Positions 24,172-35,504 of a stretch of 64,000 nucleotides of DNA are shown here, one piece after another. The stretch covers positions 669,750,852 to 669,814,851 of the forward strand of contig NC_081412.1 in NCBI RefSeq assembly GCF_030272615.1. Direction: 5' to 3'. Both the position numbers and the translations under genes were made by a program. Under the pieces are notes generated by a model. The model was not told the origin of the DNA, did not search any database, and saw only the letters and a program-made list of their open reading frames with translations. The DNA is from Cryptomeria japonica (Eukaryota > Streptophyta > Pinopsida > Cupressales > Cupressaceae). Numbering within the stretch: the stretch's first letter is position 1; each line of letters starts with the position of its first letter.

Positions 24172-27100
24172 TCAATCAAGAAGACCAACAAAAACTGATG
24201 AAGAAATCAGCTTCTCCTGTGGAACTGCCTTTTTGAACATATCGGCAGGATTCTCACTTGTGTGAATCTTCTCAAGCCGTAACTGACCCTCCTCCAAAAC
24301 AGTCCGGATGAAGTGGTACCTGAGCTGAATGTGCTTTGTCCTTGAATGAAAAGCAAAGTTCTTCGCAAGATGAATGGCACTCTAGCTATCAGTATACAAT
24401 GGGCTATCCTCTTATGTCTGACCCAATTCCCTCAGAAAATATTGCAACCAAATCATCTCTTTGCTGGCTTCTGTAGTAGCAACATACTCAACTTTAGTGG
24501 TTGAAAGTGCAACAACCTTTTGCAGCCTAGAAATCCAACTGACTGCAGTTCCCCCTATAGTAAAAACATATCCTGTAGTACTCCTCTGTGAATCAATATC
24601 ACTAGCCAGATCAAAGTCAACAAATTCACTTAGAGCAGCATTAGATCCTTTGAAACATAATGCCTTCGTAGTAGTTCCTTTCAAATACCAAAGAATCCAT
24701 TTCACAACATTCCAAAATTCCATACCCGGATTACTCATAAACCTGCTCACAACTCCCACTGCATGTGCAATATCTGGCCTTGTGCATACCATTGCATACA
24801 TCAGACTGCCAAAAATTGATGAATACGGGATGTTAGACATTTTATTAACCTCTTCTTGTGTCTTTGGGCACATCTCCTTAGTCAATTTGAAATGACTAGT
24901 CAAAGGTGTACTAACTGCTTTTGCATCTTGCATGTTAAATTTTTTCAACACCTTCTTTATATACTCACTTTGGGACAAATTCAAGGTTCTATTTTTCCTG
25001 TCCCATGTAATCCTCATACCGAGAATTCGCTTAGCTGCACCCAAATCCTTCATAGCAAATGACCTGGCTAATTTCTGTTTAAGATCATTTATATGTTGCA
25101 TGTTAGACCCAGCAACAAGCATGTCATCAACATAAAGCAATAGGATAATATAACTGCCATTATCAAATCTCTTAAAATATACACAATGATCAAAATGACA
25201 TCTATGATAACCGTGTTCAGCCATGAAACTATCAAATTTTAAATACCATTGTTGGGGTGCTTGCTTTAGGCCATACAGACTTTTCTTCAACCTGCACACC
25301 AAGTTCTCCTTACCTTTGACCTTATATCCCTGTAGTTGCAACATGTAAATTTCCTCCTCCAAATCTCCATGGAGAAAAACTATTTTGACATCTAATTGTT
25401 CAAGATGTAAATCATCTGTAGCCACAAGACAAAGTACAGTTCTAATTGAAGTCATTTTTATAGCTGGAGAAAATATTTCATCATAATCTATACCCTTTTT
25501 CTGTGCAAAACCTTTTACCACAAGTCTGGCTTTATATCTTTTTTGACCTCCTTCCTCCTCCTTCAGCCGATAAACCCATTTGTTAGGCAAGGCTCTTTTT
25601 TCTGTAGGTAAAGGGACTAAGTCCCAAGTCTTATTTTTCATCAAGGAGTCCATCTCCTCTTTCATGCCTAGCTCCCACTGTTGTTTGGTATCTACCTGCA
25701 TTGCTTCTTCATATTCTTCTGGTTCACCAGAATCTGTTAATAAAATAGAATACAAAGAAGGAGAAAATCTTTCAGGGGTTCTGCTTGTCCTCGTAGAACG
25801 TCTAACACTTGCAGGAGTTTGTGGGACAATCTGTTGTTGCTGAGCATCAGGTACCTATGGCATTTCATTTTTAGGAATCTCATCCAACACCACATATTCT
25901 TGTTTGTCATGTTCATGCTTCTTTTCCTACATCTGTTCTTTATACATAACCTTCTCATTGAATATAACATCTCTACTTCTAATTATTTTCTTATTTTCAA
26001 AATCCCATAACTGATAGCCATATTCATCTTTCCCATATCCAATGAAGGTACATTTCTAAGATTTAGCATTAAGCTTGGTTCTATTTTCTTTATCAACATG
26101 GACAAAAGCTTCGCAACCAAAAGTTTTTAGAAAAGAATAATTTACCTTTTTACCAGTCCATGCCTCCTCTAGAATACCACCATCCAAAGTGGTTGAAGGT
26201 CCTCTATTTATCAAATAGATAGCAGTATGTACAACATCTACCAAAAAATGTAAGGGCAATCTAGCATGCAATCTCATGCTCCTCGCACATTCCATGATGG
26301 TCCTATTCATTCTCTCTGACACACCATTTTCCTGTGGAGTTCCTGGAACTGTCTTTTTCTTTCGAATCCCATTTAAGGAACAGTAATCTTCAAATGCTTT
26401 GCTGCAATACTCACCTCCATTATCCGATCTGAGACACTTCAACTTTTTTCCTGTCTCATTCTCAACGAAAGCTTTCCATTTCTTAAAAGTTTCAAAAACA
26501 TCTGATTTTTGTTTTAGGAAATATACCCATGTTTTTCTGGTTGAGTCATCAATAAAAATAACATAATAATAAGAGCCACCAAGAGATGATACCTGAGCTG
26601 GTCCCCATACATCTAAATGTACAAGCTCTAAATTCTCACTCTTCTTCTCTTTCCCAACCTTGAGAAATCTGACTCTTTTCTATTTACCATAAACACAGTT
26701 TTCACATAACTCTAAATCAATTGTCTGTAGTCCTGGCAATAGATTTTTGAAGTGAAAGACTGTCATCCCTTTCTCACTCATGTGCCCAAGCTTATGGTGC
26801 CACATTATTGAATTTGTTCTTGCAACATTTATTGTTGTTGTCCCTGTAGTAACTTTATCTATAGCAGCTAAGGTAGAGTAAGTGTTACCAGTACACAGAT
26901 ATAATGTGTCTACCTTCGCACCTTTAGCTACTACTAATGATCCTTTAGTGACCTTCCACATATTGTCTGAGAAGGTAACTATGCAACTTTCACTACCTAG
27001 TTGCCCTACAGAAATTAAATTTCTTCTTAAATTAGGAACATGTCTTACCTCCTACAGAAACCAGTCATTACCATTCTGCAACTTGATCTTTATCTTTCCT

Positions 27101-28107
27101 TTTCTAACAATTTGATAGGGCTCATCATCACCCAAATATACCTATCCAAAATCACCTTGAACATAATCTAGAAAATATTTTCTATGGGGTGTAGCATGAA
27201 ATGAAGCCCCAGAATCTATTACCCAAGAATCATTAACATTATCCAAACATAAGATTAAAGCATCTTGTAAAGTATTACTTGCAATATTAGCTTCCTTACT
27301 GTCATTTTCATTTTTGTCTCCTTCTTTGTTTTTCCAAGACCAACAGTCTTTCTTTAGATGACCAGGCTTTCTGCAGTACCAACAATCTTTCTTTCCTCTA
27401 GATTGAGAGCATCCTTTCTTTGACTTCCCTCGTGACTTCTCATTCCCAGGGCCTTTTCCTCTTTCCTTTGATCTTTCTCTGTTCTCCACATTCAAAACAC
27501 TACCCGATGATGTTGAAGTCTCACCTGTGCTTTTCCTTCACATTTCCTCGCTTAGGATAACACCAACAATATCATCAAATACCAAAGTATTTTTACCAAA
27601 GACAGAGTTACTTACAACCATAACTAAGCTATTCCAGCTTTCTGGCAAAGAACATAAAATCAAGAGAGCCCTAACCTCTTCTGCAAAGGTAATTTTTACC
27701 GAAGACAATTGACTGGTAATTGTATTAAATTCATTTAAGTGCTCCGCTACAAATCCTCCGTCACTCATTTTCAAATTAAACAAACGCTTCATAAGAAATA
27801 CCTTATTTGAAGCTGAGGGTTTTTCATACAACTTAGCCAATGTTGCCATCAAATCTACAGTTGTTTTTGCTTCTGTTATATTGAATGCTATAGACGACGC
27901 AAGGCACAATCGAATGGATCCCAGTGCCTTTCTATCTAAAATGTCCCACTCTTCATCTGATATTGTGGTTGGTTTCTTTGCCTTTCCTTCCAATGGCTGC
28001 CACAAATCCTTTTGATACAGGTAATCCTCCATCTGCATTTTCCATAACTGATAATTCTGACCGTTAAACTTTTTGACCTTGAATTTGGAATCCTCCATTG
28101 CTCCCAC
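24172..28107 (-). pseudogene. Gag-pol polyprotein of element I
   Basis: A single frame of 1312 codons from the ATG at 28107 to TGA at 24174-24172 with about nine internal stops and no frameshift. Domains: gag with FNGQNYQLWKMQMEDYL near residue 15 (UBN2-type); knuckle CWYCRKPGHLKKDC near 241; protease SWVIDSGASFHAT near 291; pre-integrase WHHKLGHMSEKGM near 435; integrase with HLDVWGP near 485 and SDNGGEYC near 558; RT with LEQLDVKIVFLHG near 900 and LLYVDDML near 993; RNase H from about 1140, ending SSVFVGLLD. Eight stops stand where Gln is expected and one where Arg is. The RT motif has VKIVFLHG in place of the usual VKTAFLHG. The gene is dead but its coding layout is complete. Confidence 0.93.
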
Positions 28108-28144
28108 TCAAATCTGAAAGTCCTGCCAATTTACAAAAAACCTC

Positions 28145-28156
28145 GCTCTGATACCA
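28145..28156 (-). other. Primer binding site of element I
   Basis: On the minus strand TGGTATCAGAGC, an exact match to the classical plant copia primer site (complement of initiator tRNA-Met 3' end), placed 2 bp inside the 5' LTR. Confidence 0.95.
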
Positions 28157-28158
28157 AT

Positions 28159-28523
28159 TGTTAGGGTTTCAAGCAGATCTGAAGCAAATATGAACTAACA
28201 ATTATATGCAGATTTAAATACAAAAGATAAAGAAATAAAACAGGACACAGATAACACAAAGATTTAACGTGGTTCACCTAGAATGGGTTACGTCCACCAT
28301 ACACAGTTGTCCAATCTTTTTTATTATCCAGCAAAAACAGTACATCAACCTTACAATGCCTTAAGCATCCCAGCCGCTTATAACATGCATTTTTAGGGCA
28401 ATAAACAAAGTCGGCCTTTTTAGGGTTTTATTACAATGTTAGTTTTCATCAACGAAAAATGGCAAAAAAAAATTTTTGTGCTGAGTGTACAGTACTTTGC
28501 TGATCAGTCGCCACATTTCAACA
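28159..28523 (-). repeat. 5' LTR of element I
   Basis: 365 bp, TGTTGAAATGTGG to CCCTAACA on the minus strand. It keeps the internal block absent from the 3' LTR and carries GTGAACCACGTTAAATC, a version of the CCACGT block seen in the other LTRs. Confidence 0.92.
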
Positions 28524-28756
28524 CTTTTTCCTCTTTGAGGTTTTGTCCTTCTTCTTTGAGAGTCTTTTGTACTTTCATCTCTCTTTTGGAGGGGAGTTTT
28601 TTCCCACTAGGTTTTCTCCCTTTCTCAGTTTGTGAGGGATTGCATTGCATAGTTTTTCTTGCATTTGCATATTGTGCATGGGTACCTATCATGGCCTAGT
28701 AGCTAGGACCCATCTTGCCTTATTGATTTGAGTCTTCATTCACCTAAGTTGCACTT

Positions 28757-29252
28757 AAGGGGGGGTGTTGGTGTAAATAAATATTCGTTATGGATATTAT
28801 TACACTTTACTTAAGTTAACTTAGGATAATGCATCTCTTCGTAGTTTGGATTTGAGACACTTAGGGAAGTGTGCACATAGGGATAGAGCTTGTAGAAGAA
28901 ATTCCACCTTTTGTGGTCTTGTTTTGTTGTTACACTTCACATTCGGTGGGTCATCCACCTCTTGTGGAATATTATATTATTTCTCCTACCTACCCCTAGT
29001 ATTTCTTACCTACCCTTGTTTCTCATTGAGCCACATGTCATGATTGTGTGCTCATACATCCATATGGCCTTGCCTATATAAGAAGGTCTATATTCACTGT
29101 ATTGGTGAATCTAGTTGATCATTTTCATATTGATGAGAATACAGTTTGTTCTTGTCATTCTTTTGTCTCTATTTTAATACTTTTCATTGTGCCCTTGATC
29201 TTGGCAAAATCTCACAATTATGTATTCAACTTTCAATTTTCCATGTTCAACT
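28757..29252 (+). repeat. Polypurine tract and 3' LTR of element H
   Basis: AAGGGGGGG (28757-28765) is followed by TGTTGGTGTAAATAAATATTCG at 28766, a typical copia LTR start. A TATA-like CTATATAAG lies near 29074. The right end is uncertain: a decayed TTCAAC near 29251 is the best candidate. No 5' LTR is in the window for comparison, so the length is an estimate. Confidence 0.65.
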
Positions 29253-30394
29253 TATAACTTCTTTGTAATTTTTGAAAATGTCTCTATATTGTCAATAAGA
29301 TATAAATTGAAATTATATATTGATGAATATGACCATTAACTATTAATCTATTTTGAATATAAATTCTATTTTTATTATCTACAAATATAATATATTGACC
29401 ATTTTAATTATTATATATATTTTTTATTTAAAAATTATTTTATTTTATTTACATTTTTTAGTTTATTTTATTAATATTTTTATAGAAGGTAAATATTTTT
29501 GATTTGGAGTTACCACCTCAATAGAATTTAAACCTTGATGGTAAGAACAACAATACCCACAGCTTAACCATCACATCATGCCAATATCATCTAGTTTTTT
29601 TAAAATTGTTTTAAATATTTAAAATTTATTATTAATTGATATCCTTTACTAATTTTAAATAAATTATTTAATCATACAATTATTTTTTAAAATATTATTT
29701 TTTATTTTATGTACTAAAATACATAAATATTTATTTATTTTTATATTTAAACTGTTTAATAATATTTGTTCAAATGTTTAGATCATCCTGTAAACGAGAA
29801 TATTGTAAGTACAATAATTTTAAAATAATATATTTTTAAAGAAAAAAATAAATTTCTAAAAAGATTATATAAATAATTGTTATATTAAAAAAACCAACTT
29901 TACAAAATAATAGTAAAATCTTTTATATTTTTTTCCATCATAAAATTGTTGCCCCATAATTATAATTTCATTTAATATACAAATATGTTTTATAAAAGAA
30001 TATATTTTACTCAAGGCATTGAAAATAATAATACTAGAACAATTACATTAAAAAACTAAATAAAAATACTTGCTAAATATTTTCCTCAAACAAAAGATGC
30101 AAAATACTACATATTAAATAATAAAATTCATTTTCCAAACAGTATAAAGTATTGTCTCGAATGGCTTAGTAAAAGAAGGTTCTGATCGACGCACATGAAA
30201 GAAAAACAAGTTTCATATAAGCTTGTGATATTTACATATAATCGAGCAAACCAAAAGTTGGCTCTTTATTTTTTATATATTCTTCAAACATATATACTAT
30301 ATCATGCTACTACAGCAGTATGAGTAGAAGCTATCCCACAAAGCACTAATACCGTTACTAGCAGTAAGTAGTCTGCACCAGTTTCCTCCATTCT
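29253..30394. other. AT-rich intergenic DNA
   Basis: Very AT-rich (runs of TTTAAAAT, ATATATTTTTTATTT), without open frames of note, LTR motifs or RNA genes that I can see. It separates the transposon nest from the lipid-transfer protein gene and contains that gene's 3' flank. Confidence 0.7.
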
Positions 30395-31087
30395 TTATGG
30401 CAGTGTGTAGCCTGTAAAACACAGAAAAGAGAAAATCAGTCATTGTCAAATAATTTTGTAGAATTTTGTAGAATGTTGTGTTAGATTTGATTGTGCGATA
30501 GTTTTTGTATCAATGATTCATCATCGAGATGAAAGAGTGTATAAGAAGAAGGAGATGAATGTACATAAAGAGTGTGATTCGAAACATTGATGCAAAAACT
30601 TTCACACAATCGAATTCAAACACAGCAAAACATCAGCATAATAGATTGTGGAAATCTAATATCATTAGACTTAAACTATTAAGCGTATAATGGTGATAAG
30701 AAGAAAAGAACATGGAGTTTAAGAAATGTATATATGATTGAAGGAACTTTTATTCTTACTTCCACACTTGTAGCCTGAGTGCTTGAGCTGAAAGTTGCAG
30801 CGCTTTGGAATGGTGAGTGCAGCCTGTGGATTGAAGGCCTTCTGAGATTCACCCAGCTTGATGAGAGCACAGAGACATGAAGGATTGCTTGCCACATCAA
30901 GAGCTGCAGCACAACACTTGGAGGAAACAGAAGCCTGTGGGTCTTGGCTTGCCTCTGCACATGGTGCCATTTTCAGGGCTGCAGCTTCTACTGAAGTGTT
31001 CCCACACTCTCCTTCACCCATTACCATATGTGCCATTAAAGCTACTGAAACTAGCATAACAATGATGGACTTGAACAGAGACTCCAT
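30395..31087 (-). CDS. Non-specific lipid-transfer protein (eight-cysteine family), two exons
   Basis: Exon 1 is 31087-30760 and exon 2 is 30411-30395, with a 348-bp intron (30759-30412). The donor reads GTAAGAA and the acceptor TTTTACAG. The spliced product is 114 aa. Residues 1-24 form a signal peptide (basic start, hydrophobic core, cut before EGECG), so the protein should be secreted to the cell wall. All eight cysteines of the lipid-transfer fold are present in the order C-C-CC-CLC-C-C, with spacings 14, 14, 11, 1, 23, 10, close to what I recall for the type V group. Leu lies between Cys5 and Cys6. Such proteins hold lipids in a helical cage and act in cuticle, defence or signalling; the role here is not determined. 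Without splicing the frame runs on to an odd tail (SKNKSSFNHIYIS), while splicing after Cys8 gives the ending SYTLP, which looks natural for the family. No stops or decay: the only intact host gene in view. Confidence 0.88.
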
Positions 31088-31169
31088 TGGACTTCCTTTT
31101 TTATTTACTTCTTTTCTCTTGATGAAGAATGTTCTGATTTGTGTAGGATGGTTGGATTGTTTGTGTGGA

Positions 31170-31177
31170 CTTTATAG
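31170..31177 (-). promoter_or_regulatory. TATA box of the lipid-transfer protein gene
   Basis: CTATAAAG on the minus strand, 83-90 bp upstream of the ATG. This would place transcription start near 31140 and give a leader of about 50 nt, normal for a small plant gene. Confidence 0.65.
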
Positions 31178-33469
31178 GACTGTGAAAGTGGTGAAAATAG
31201 TGGATGAGAAAGTGGGCAGTCTTTGATTTGATTAGTTACCACAGAAAATGCAGGCATTTTGAGCACCCAACTTAGTGAAAGATGGGCATGAGAGGGATAG
31301 GGAAAGGGTGTAATTTAAAATTGCTATTTCATTATAGTGGAATTTACAGGTGTTGCTTACTTTATTGGTCTTATAAATAAGTTAATTATTTTGGGCAAAT
31401 TTTGAGTGGCAGGGTGGCAGTATATGCGTATTCTAGGTTGATTGATTATGATTTTCACTGTTTCTCATCCAAAAGATGTCAATTCATTTTAATTTTTTTA
31501 GGGTAGTGTGTCACTAGTTTGTGTTGAGGTGGCTATATTCTTTATTTCATTTCAAACTGTGTCGGCTCAGCTCCATTGACACTCTGTAGATATAAGTGTT
31601 TGAGATCATGCAATAATCATAATGACGACATGGAGATTTTAGGTTTTTTCTAGCTTTGATTTACACATTATGTCTCTCTTTACATTTTTAAGTGAAGTGT
31701 TATTGTGTTTTTAATGTACACTAGTGGAAGGCGCAAATGAATATAATCTTTGTTTTACTTAAATTATTTCAGTATTATTAATCAATAACTCATTTTAAGA
31801 ATTAAAATTGAGATTGATAGATATATTAAAAAAATTGTATTAAATTATTAATATTTAATTTTTTGTTTGATGTTGATTGATTCTTTAAAATGTTTTAATT
31901 GATTTGTTTCTATATCATTAAAAAGCTAAAAGACAGTATGAAATTAAAAGGAATTTATATTCTACTATTAATACTTTTATAAGGTTATTCTTTTAAAAAA
32001 TGGGAGTTGTTCACAATTAAATTTAAAGGTTTACAATTATCTTTGAAGACTTAAAGATTCCCTTAAAAAGAAAAAAATCTCTTTGACTTTACATGCAATA
32101 AATGAATCTCATCTCAAATTTCGAATAATGTATATACTTTAAGAAAAACAGAACATAAAATCTTCCCCCACAAAAAGTTTGATTGAATATTCTACGTGGT
32201 AATAGTGGCTGAAAGCATTAAGATTTTAAGGTTCAAACATTTGAACTAAAAGAGATGTAGCATTCAAATTCAAGGAAAGTACAACCTTAAAGAAAAAAAA
32301 GGAATTGATGCCTCTTGTAAGATTTGGACAACTTGTTTTTCCTTTGAAGATTTTATTTTTTGAATTTTGTACATCATTTCATTCTATTGAAACAATTTTT
32401 TTGGTGGATTTCTCTTTCTCATGTTGTAGTATAGCAATCATGTATAAAACAAGAAACAATTTTATTCAATTTTGATATTTGTTGGCAAGAAAGTAGTAGA
32501 GCACAAAAAGTTACCATAGGTTTTGTCGCATTTCATTGCAAAGGGCTTGCAGAGCCCCAAACTAAAGGACCTTCATGCAAAGTAGGAGTAGTATGCACAT
32601 GTCACATCTCATAGGAAGATATTTGTATATAGAAAGATGCAATGCAACTATTACTTTTTTTTGTCTTATTTGTTTAAAATGGGTAAGGGACTCCTTTTTT
32701 TAAAAGGTTTTCAGTTAATTGCAAATACCTTGTTATCCTTTTTATGTCATAGCTTGTTTACTGAAGTTTGTGCCTCTTTACCTTTTGAGAGGTGTCTTAA
32801 GTGTAAGTAGTACTAAATTTTTTTCTAGCATCCAATGACCTTATTGGCTATTATGTCCAAGTGTGTGCTCATTTTATGGTGAGACCATCCATGTCAAAAG
32901 GGGATTCAAAACTTTATTGATCGCCAAAATCCATGTTGCAAGTTTTTGGGGGAGTTTTATTAATATTAGATTGAGTTTTAGGGTTCTATCATGCCATGTT
33001 TCTTTTCACAATTGATTTGAAGGCCTTTATGGTAGCCAATGCTTTCAAAGAATCAACAAAGAGTTACACAAGAGATAGTTGTTGGTTTAATGAGTTTTGT
33101 CATACAAATTCAACACAAGGATGCACACAATAGGGGTATTCACTCTCTTTCAAGATTCTAGTGTCATGAATCTTTATTTGCAAAACAATGGATTTTGAAG
33201 ATGCAATCATTTTAAGTGAGACGAGGCTAGGAATGATTGAGTGAGATTGGATTAGGAACGATTGCAAAGTCTATGAAAGTCATTATATATCCCTTCCATG
33301 CAAGACATTCATGTCATCCTAATAGAGAGGGTAGGTTTGTGTTCTTGAAACCATAATTGAGATAGAAAATTGAATTTATATATTTGAGTAGGCAAATATT
33401 TTAGAGTTTGGTAGTATCAAGGAAAATATTCAAGGAATGAGGGTACTTTCACATTATGGAAGACCTTGC
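31178..33469. other. Intergenic DNA upstream of the lipid-transfer protein gene
   Basis: About 2.3 kb without coding frames, LTRs or RNA genes that I can support. The part next to the gene presumably holds its promoter. The right end (CTTGC at 33465-33469) is the target site of element J. Confidence 0.6.
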
Positions 33470-34481
33470 TGTTAGAAATACTTCTAGTTGGTTGTCATTG
33501 ATGTCAATCCCGATGATCTGGATTGGTTCGAATATTGCAGTATGTAGTGTATGCATATCATGCAGAATGTTGGCAATGTAGAGTAGTGGAAGATAGGTAT
33601 GTATGTATGTAAGGCAATCAACAATTGTTGTATGCATGTTACAAATATGTTTTCTGATAGGTTGTTGCTTTATAAATGTGTAGTGTCAGTACGTTTTCTC
33701 TTAGTGTTTGAGTTTTGGTGTTGGTTGTGGTAATTGAGTTTGTGCTTTGGATGTATATGCAATGTAGTTTGGCGATATTTAGTTGATTTTTCTCAAGATT
33801 GCAGTGTTTCGCATTTTTTGTTTCATTGCAAATAAGATAGCACAATTTTGATATCCTAGTAGTCATTGCTTAAGATTGATGTATTCAAGTTATGGTGCTT
33901 TAGAAGTCATGCTTCAGAAGTTGTGCTCCAGAAATATATTCACTTCTGTAGTGTTTGATAGTTCTATGAGCTCCATTTTCCTTTGGCTTTTGAATTCTAA
34001 TGATAATATTTTGATGATATGTTGTTCATGTCTTTAACATCCTTATGTTGAGTTGGATCGTGTTCTTTATGCCTTGGAAGTGTTTTCTTGTAGAAATTCG
34101 AGGTTATATTCATTTCAGGTCAAGCTGACCTTAAATATTTTTATTGTTGTTTTTCTTCGATGCTTGTAGCATGTGATCTAACCATTGCAGTATCAATTGG
34201 GAAAGTATTTTTGAGCCCGAATTAATGTACATTCTTATCGGTACACACACACACATATACATTTTATGTCTTCTGAAGTGAAGTATTGCAAAAGGGTGAT
34301 GAGTGATAGAGTGAGAGAGATGATATTTGTGGGTGAAGAAGAAAGGAAAATCTAGTGTGACATTGATTGTGTGTGATTGGAGCAGGTAAATAGTGAATGA
34401 GTTATAAAGTTTCTTATTTAGATCTACTACAAGTAGTTATTGTGATGTCTGAGCTTAATACGAACTAATCCTATGCATATG
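33470..34481 (+). repeat. 5' LTR of element J, first part
   Basis: Matches 52280-53290 of the 3' LTR in order (TTGGTTGTCATTGATGTCAATCCC, an ACACACACAT run near 34243, GAGTGAGAGAGATGATATTTGTGGG). Broken at 34481 by element E. Confidence 0.9.
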
Positions 34482-35236
34482 TGTTAGGATTAATGACAAC
34501 CCCAAAGATACTGAGAGGGGGGGTGGGTGTGAATTGGTATCTAACCAGTTGATAAAATATTTGACAATGTTAAGTATTTTGCATTCCAAAATAGTGTACC
34601 GATAAATAAGAGTTAATGCAATAAATAGGAACAATAAAGACAACATAGAAAACACACCATAACACAACATGTTTAACGAGGAAACCCGCAATGGGAAAAA
34701 CCTCAGTGGGATTTGTGACCCACAATATTCACTCACTGGCCAATGAATGTATATTACTTACAATGTGGTGCCTGCACATGCAGGAAGGCCAACTGCCTAC
34801 AGCTCACTACTTAATCTACAAAATGGAAGTCTCACTGACTTACAAAATAGATTATGAGAATCCAATACAATGTATTGTTACAATTCAGCATCTACTATGC
34901 CAGGTTCAGTACCGATTTAAGCTCATACTATAACCATAAACCTTATACAAAATCTTCCTTAATATTCGCTCATCTCTTCAATCTTTCTTCTCTCATACAA
35001 AATGATTTACAAGATCTCATACATATATGAGTCTATTACAATATGCCATGTCGGCTTTACAAAAGATATTTATAATTAAATACAATAAAGAAAAGTTTGT
35101 TCCTATCGGCTGGGGTGCTGGTATACATTGTTGCCATTGCCAGTGAAGTGCCTGCCGATGGTTTACCAAATGAATGCCACAAGGTTGCCATCAATGACAA
35201 CACCTTCAATTCTCATTAGAGTGTATAATACCAACA
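34482..35236 (-). repeat. 3' LTR of element E
   Basis: 755 bp, TGTTGGTATTATACAC to CCTAACA on the minus strand. It carries the C-rich block (34517-34527) and the GGTTTTTCCC block (34690-34699). It pairs with 40194-40910 along its length; small indels account for the size difference. Confidence 0.9.
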
Positions 35237-35390
35237 ATCTCCCCCTTTGGCATTGATGGCAACACTCAGGAGAAAAATAAAAAAACTGTTCCAAAAAGTG
35301 AAGTCCAAAAATTTGCCAAAAATGTGTGGTCCCCCTGAGCAGATGATCTCCTCTAATTAGCCATTTTTCTCTGTCTACTACTCCCCCTTT
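35237..35390 (-). other. Polypurine tract block of element E
   Basis: On the minus strand CAAAGGGGGAGAT directly precedes the 3' LTR (35237-35249). Upstream copies are CAGGGGGA (35330-35337) and AAAGGGGGAG (35381-35390), the same set as in element B. Confidence 0.75.
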
Positions 35391-35504
35391 GAAATCAATG
35401 ACAAAGGTTGTCAAAAATTGTCAAATGAGTGCAAAATTTCACCTTGAAGTTTGTAACCGGTTGGTTACAATCTGAAATATGTTAGCCAAAACCAAGTTTA
35501 AGCT

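Larger units (their letters stand above)
23815..28523 (-). mobile_element. Ty1-copia element I, complete, inserted in H
   Basis: A 4.7-kb element with short LTRs (28159-28523 and 23815-24035), primer site, full gag-pol frame, and polypurine tract. It is flanked by the perfect 5-bp duplication CTTTT (23810-23814 and 28524-28528). Its compact size and short LTRs distinguish it from the long-LTR elements in the rest of the window. Confidence 0.95.
21700..29252 (+). mobile_element. Copia element H, 5'-truncated, interrupted by element I
   Basis: The 3' half of a copia element: pol (to about 23780), 3' untranslated part (23781-23814 and 28524-28756), polypurine tract AAGGGGGGG (28757-28765) and a 3' LTR from 28766. 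Element I split its 3' untranslated region at 23814/28524. Removing I and one CTTTT copy rejoins the sequence without loss. The 5' LTR, gag and first half of pol are missing; the left border against ORF L lies between 21550 and 21710. Confidence 0.75.

Noticed and set aside
6117-28107. Stop-codon reassignment or RNA editing as explanation for frames with many stops
   Set aside because: All three stop codons are affected, conserved Cys and Trp codons are also hit by the same transitions, and nuclear plant genes do not use such editing. Deamination decay of silenced transposons is simpler.
30858-31226. Plus-strand frame of 122 codons
   Set aside because: Antisense shadow of exon 1 of the lipid-transfer protein gene.
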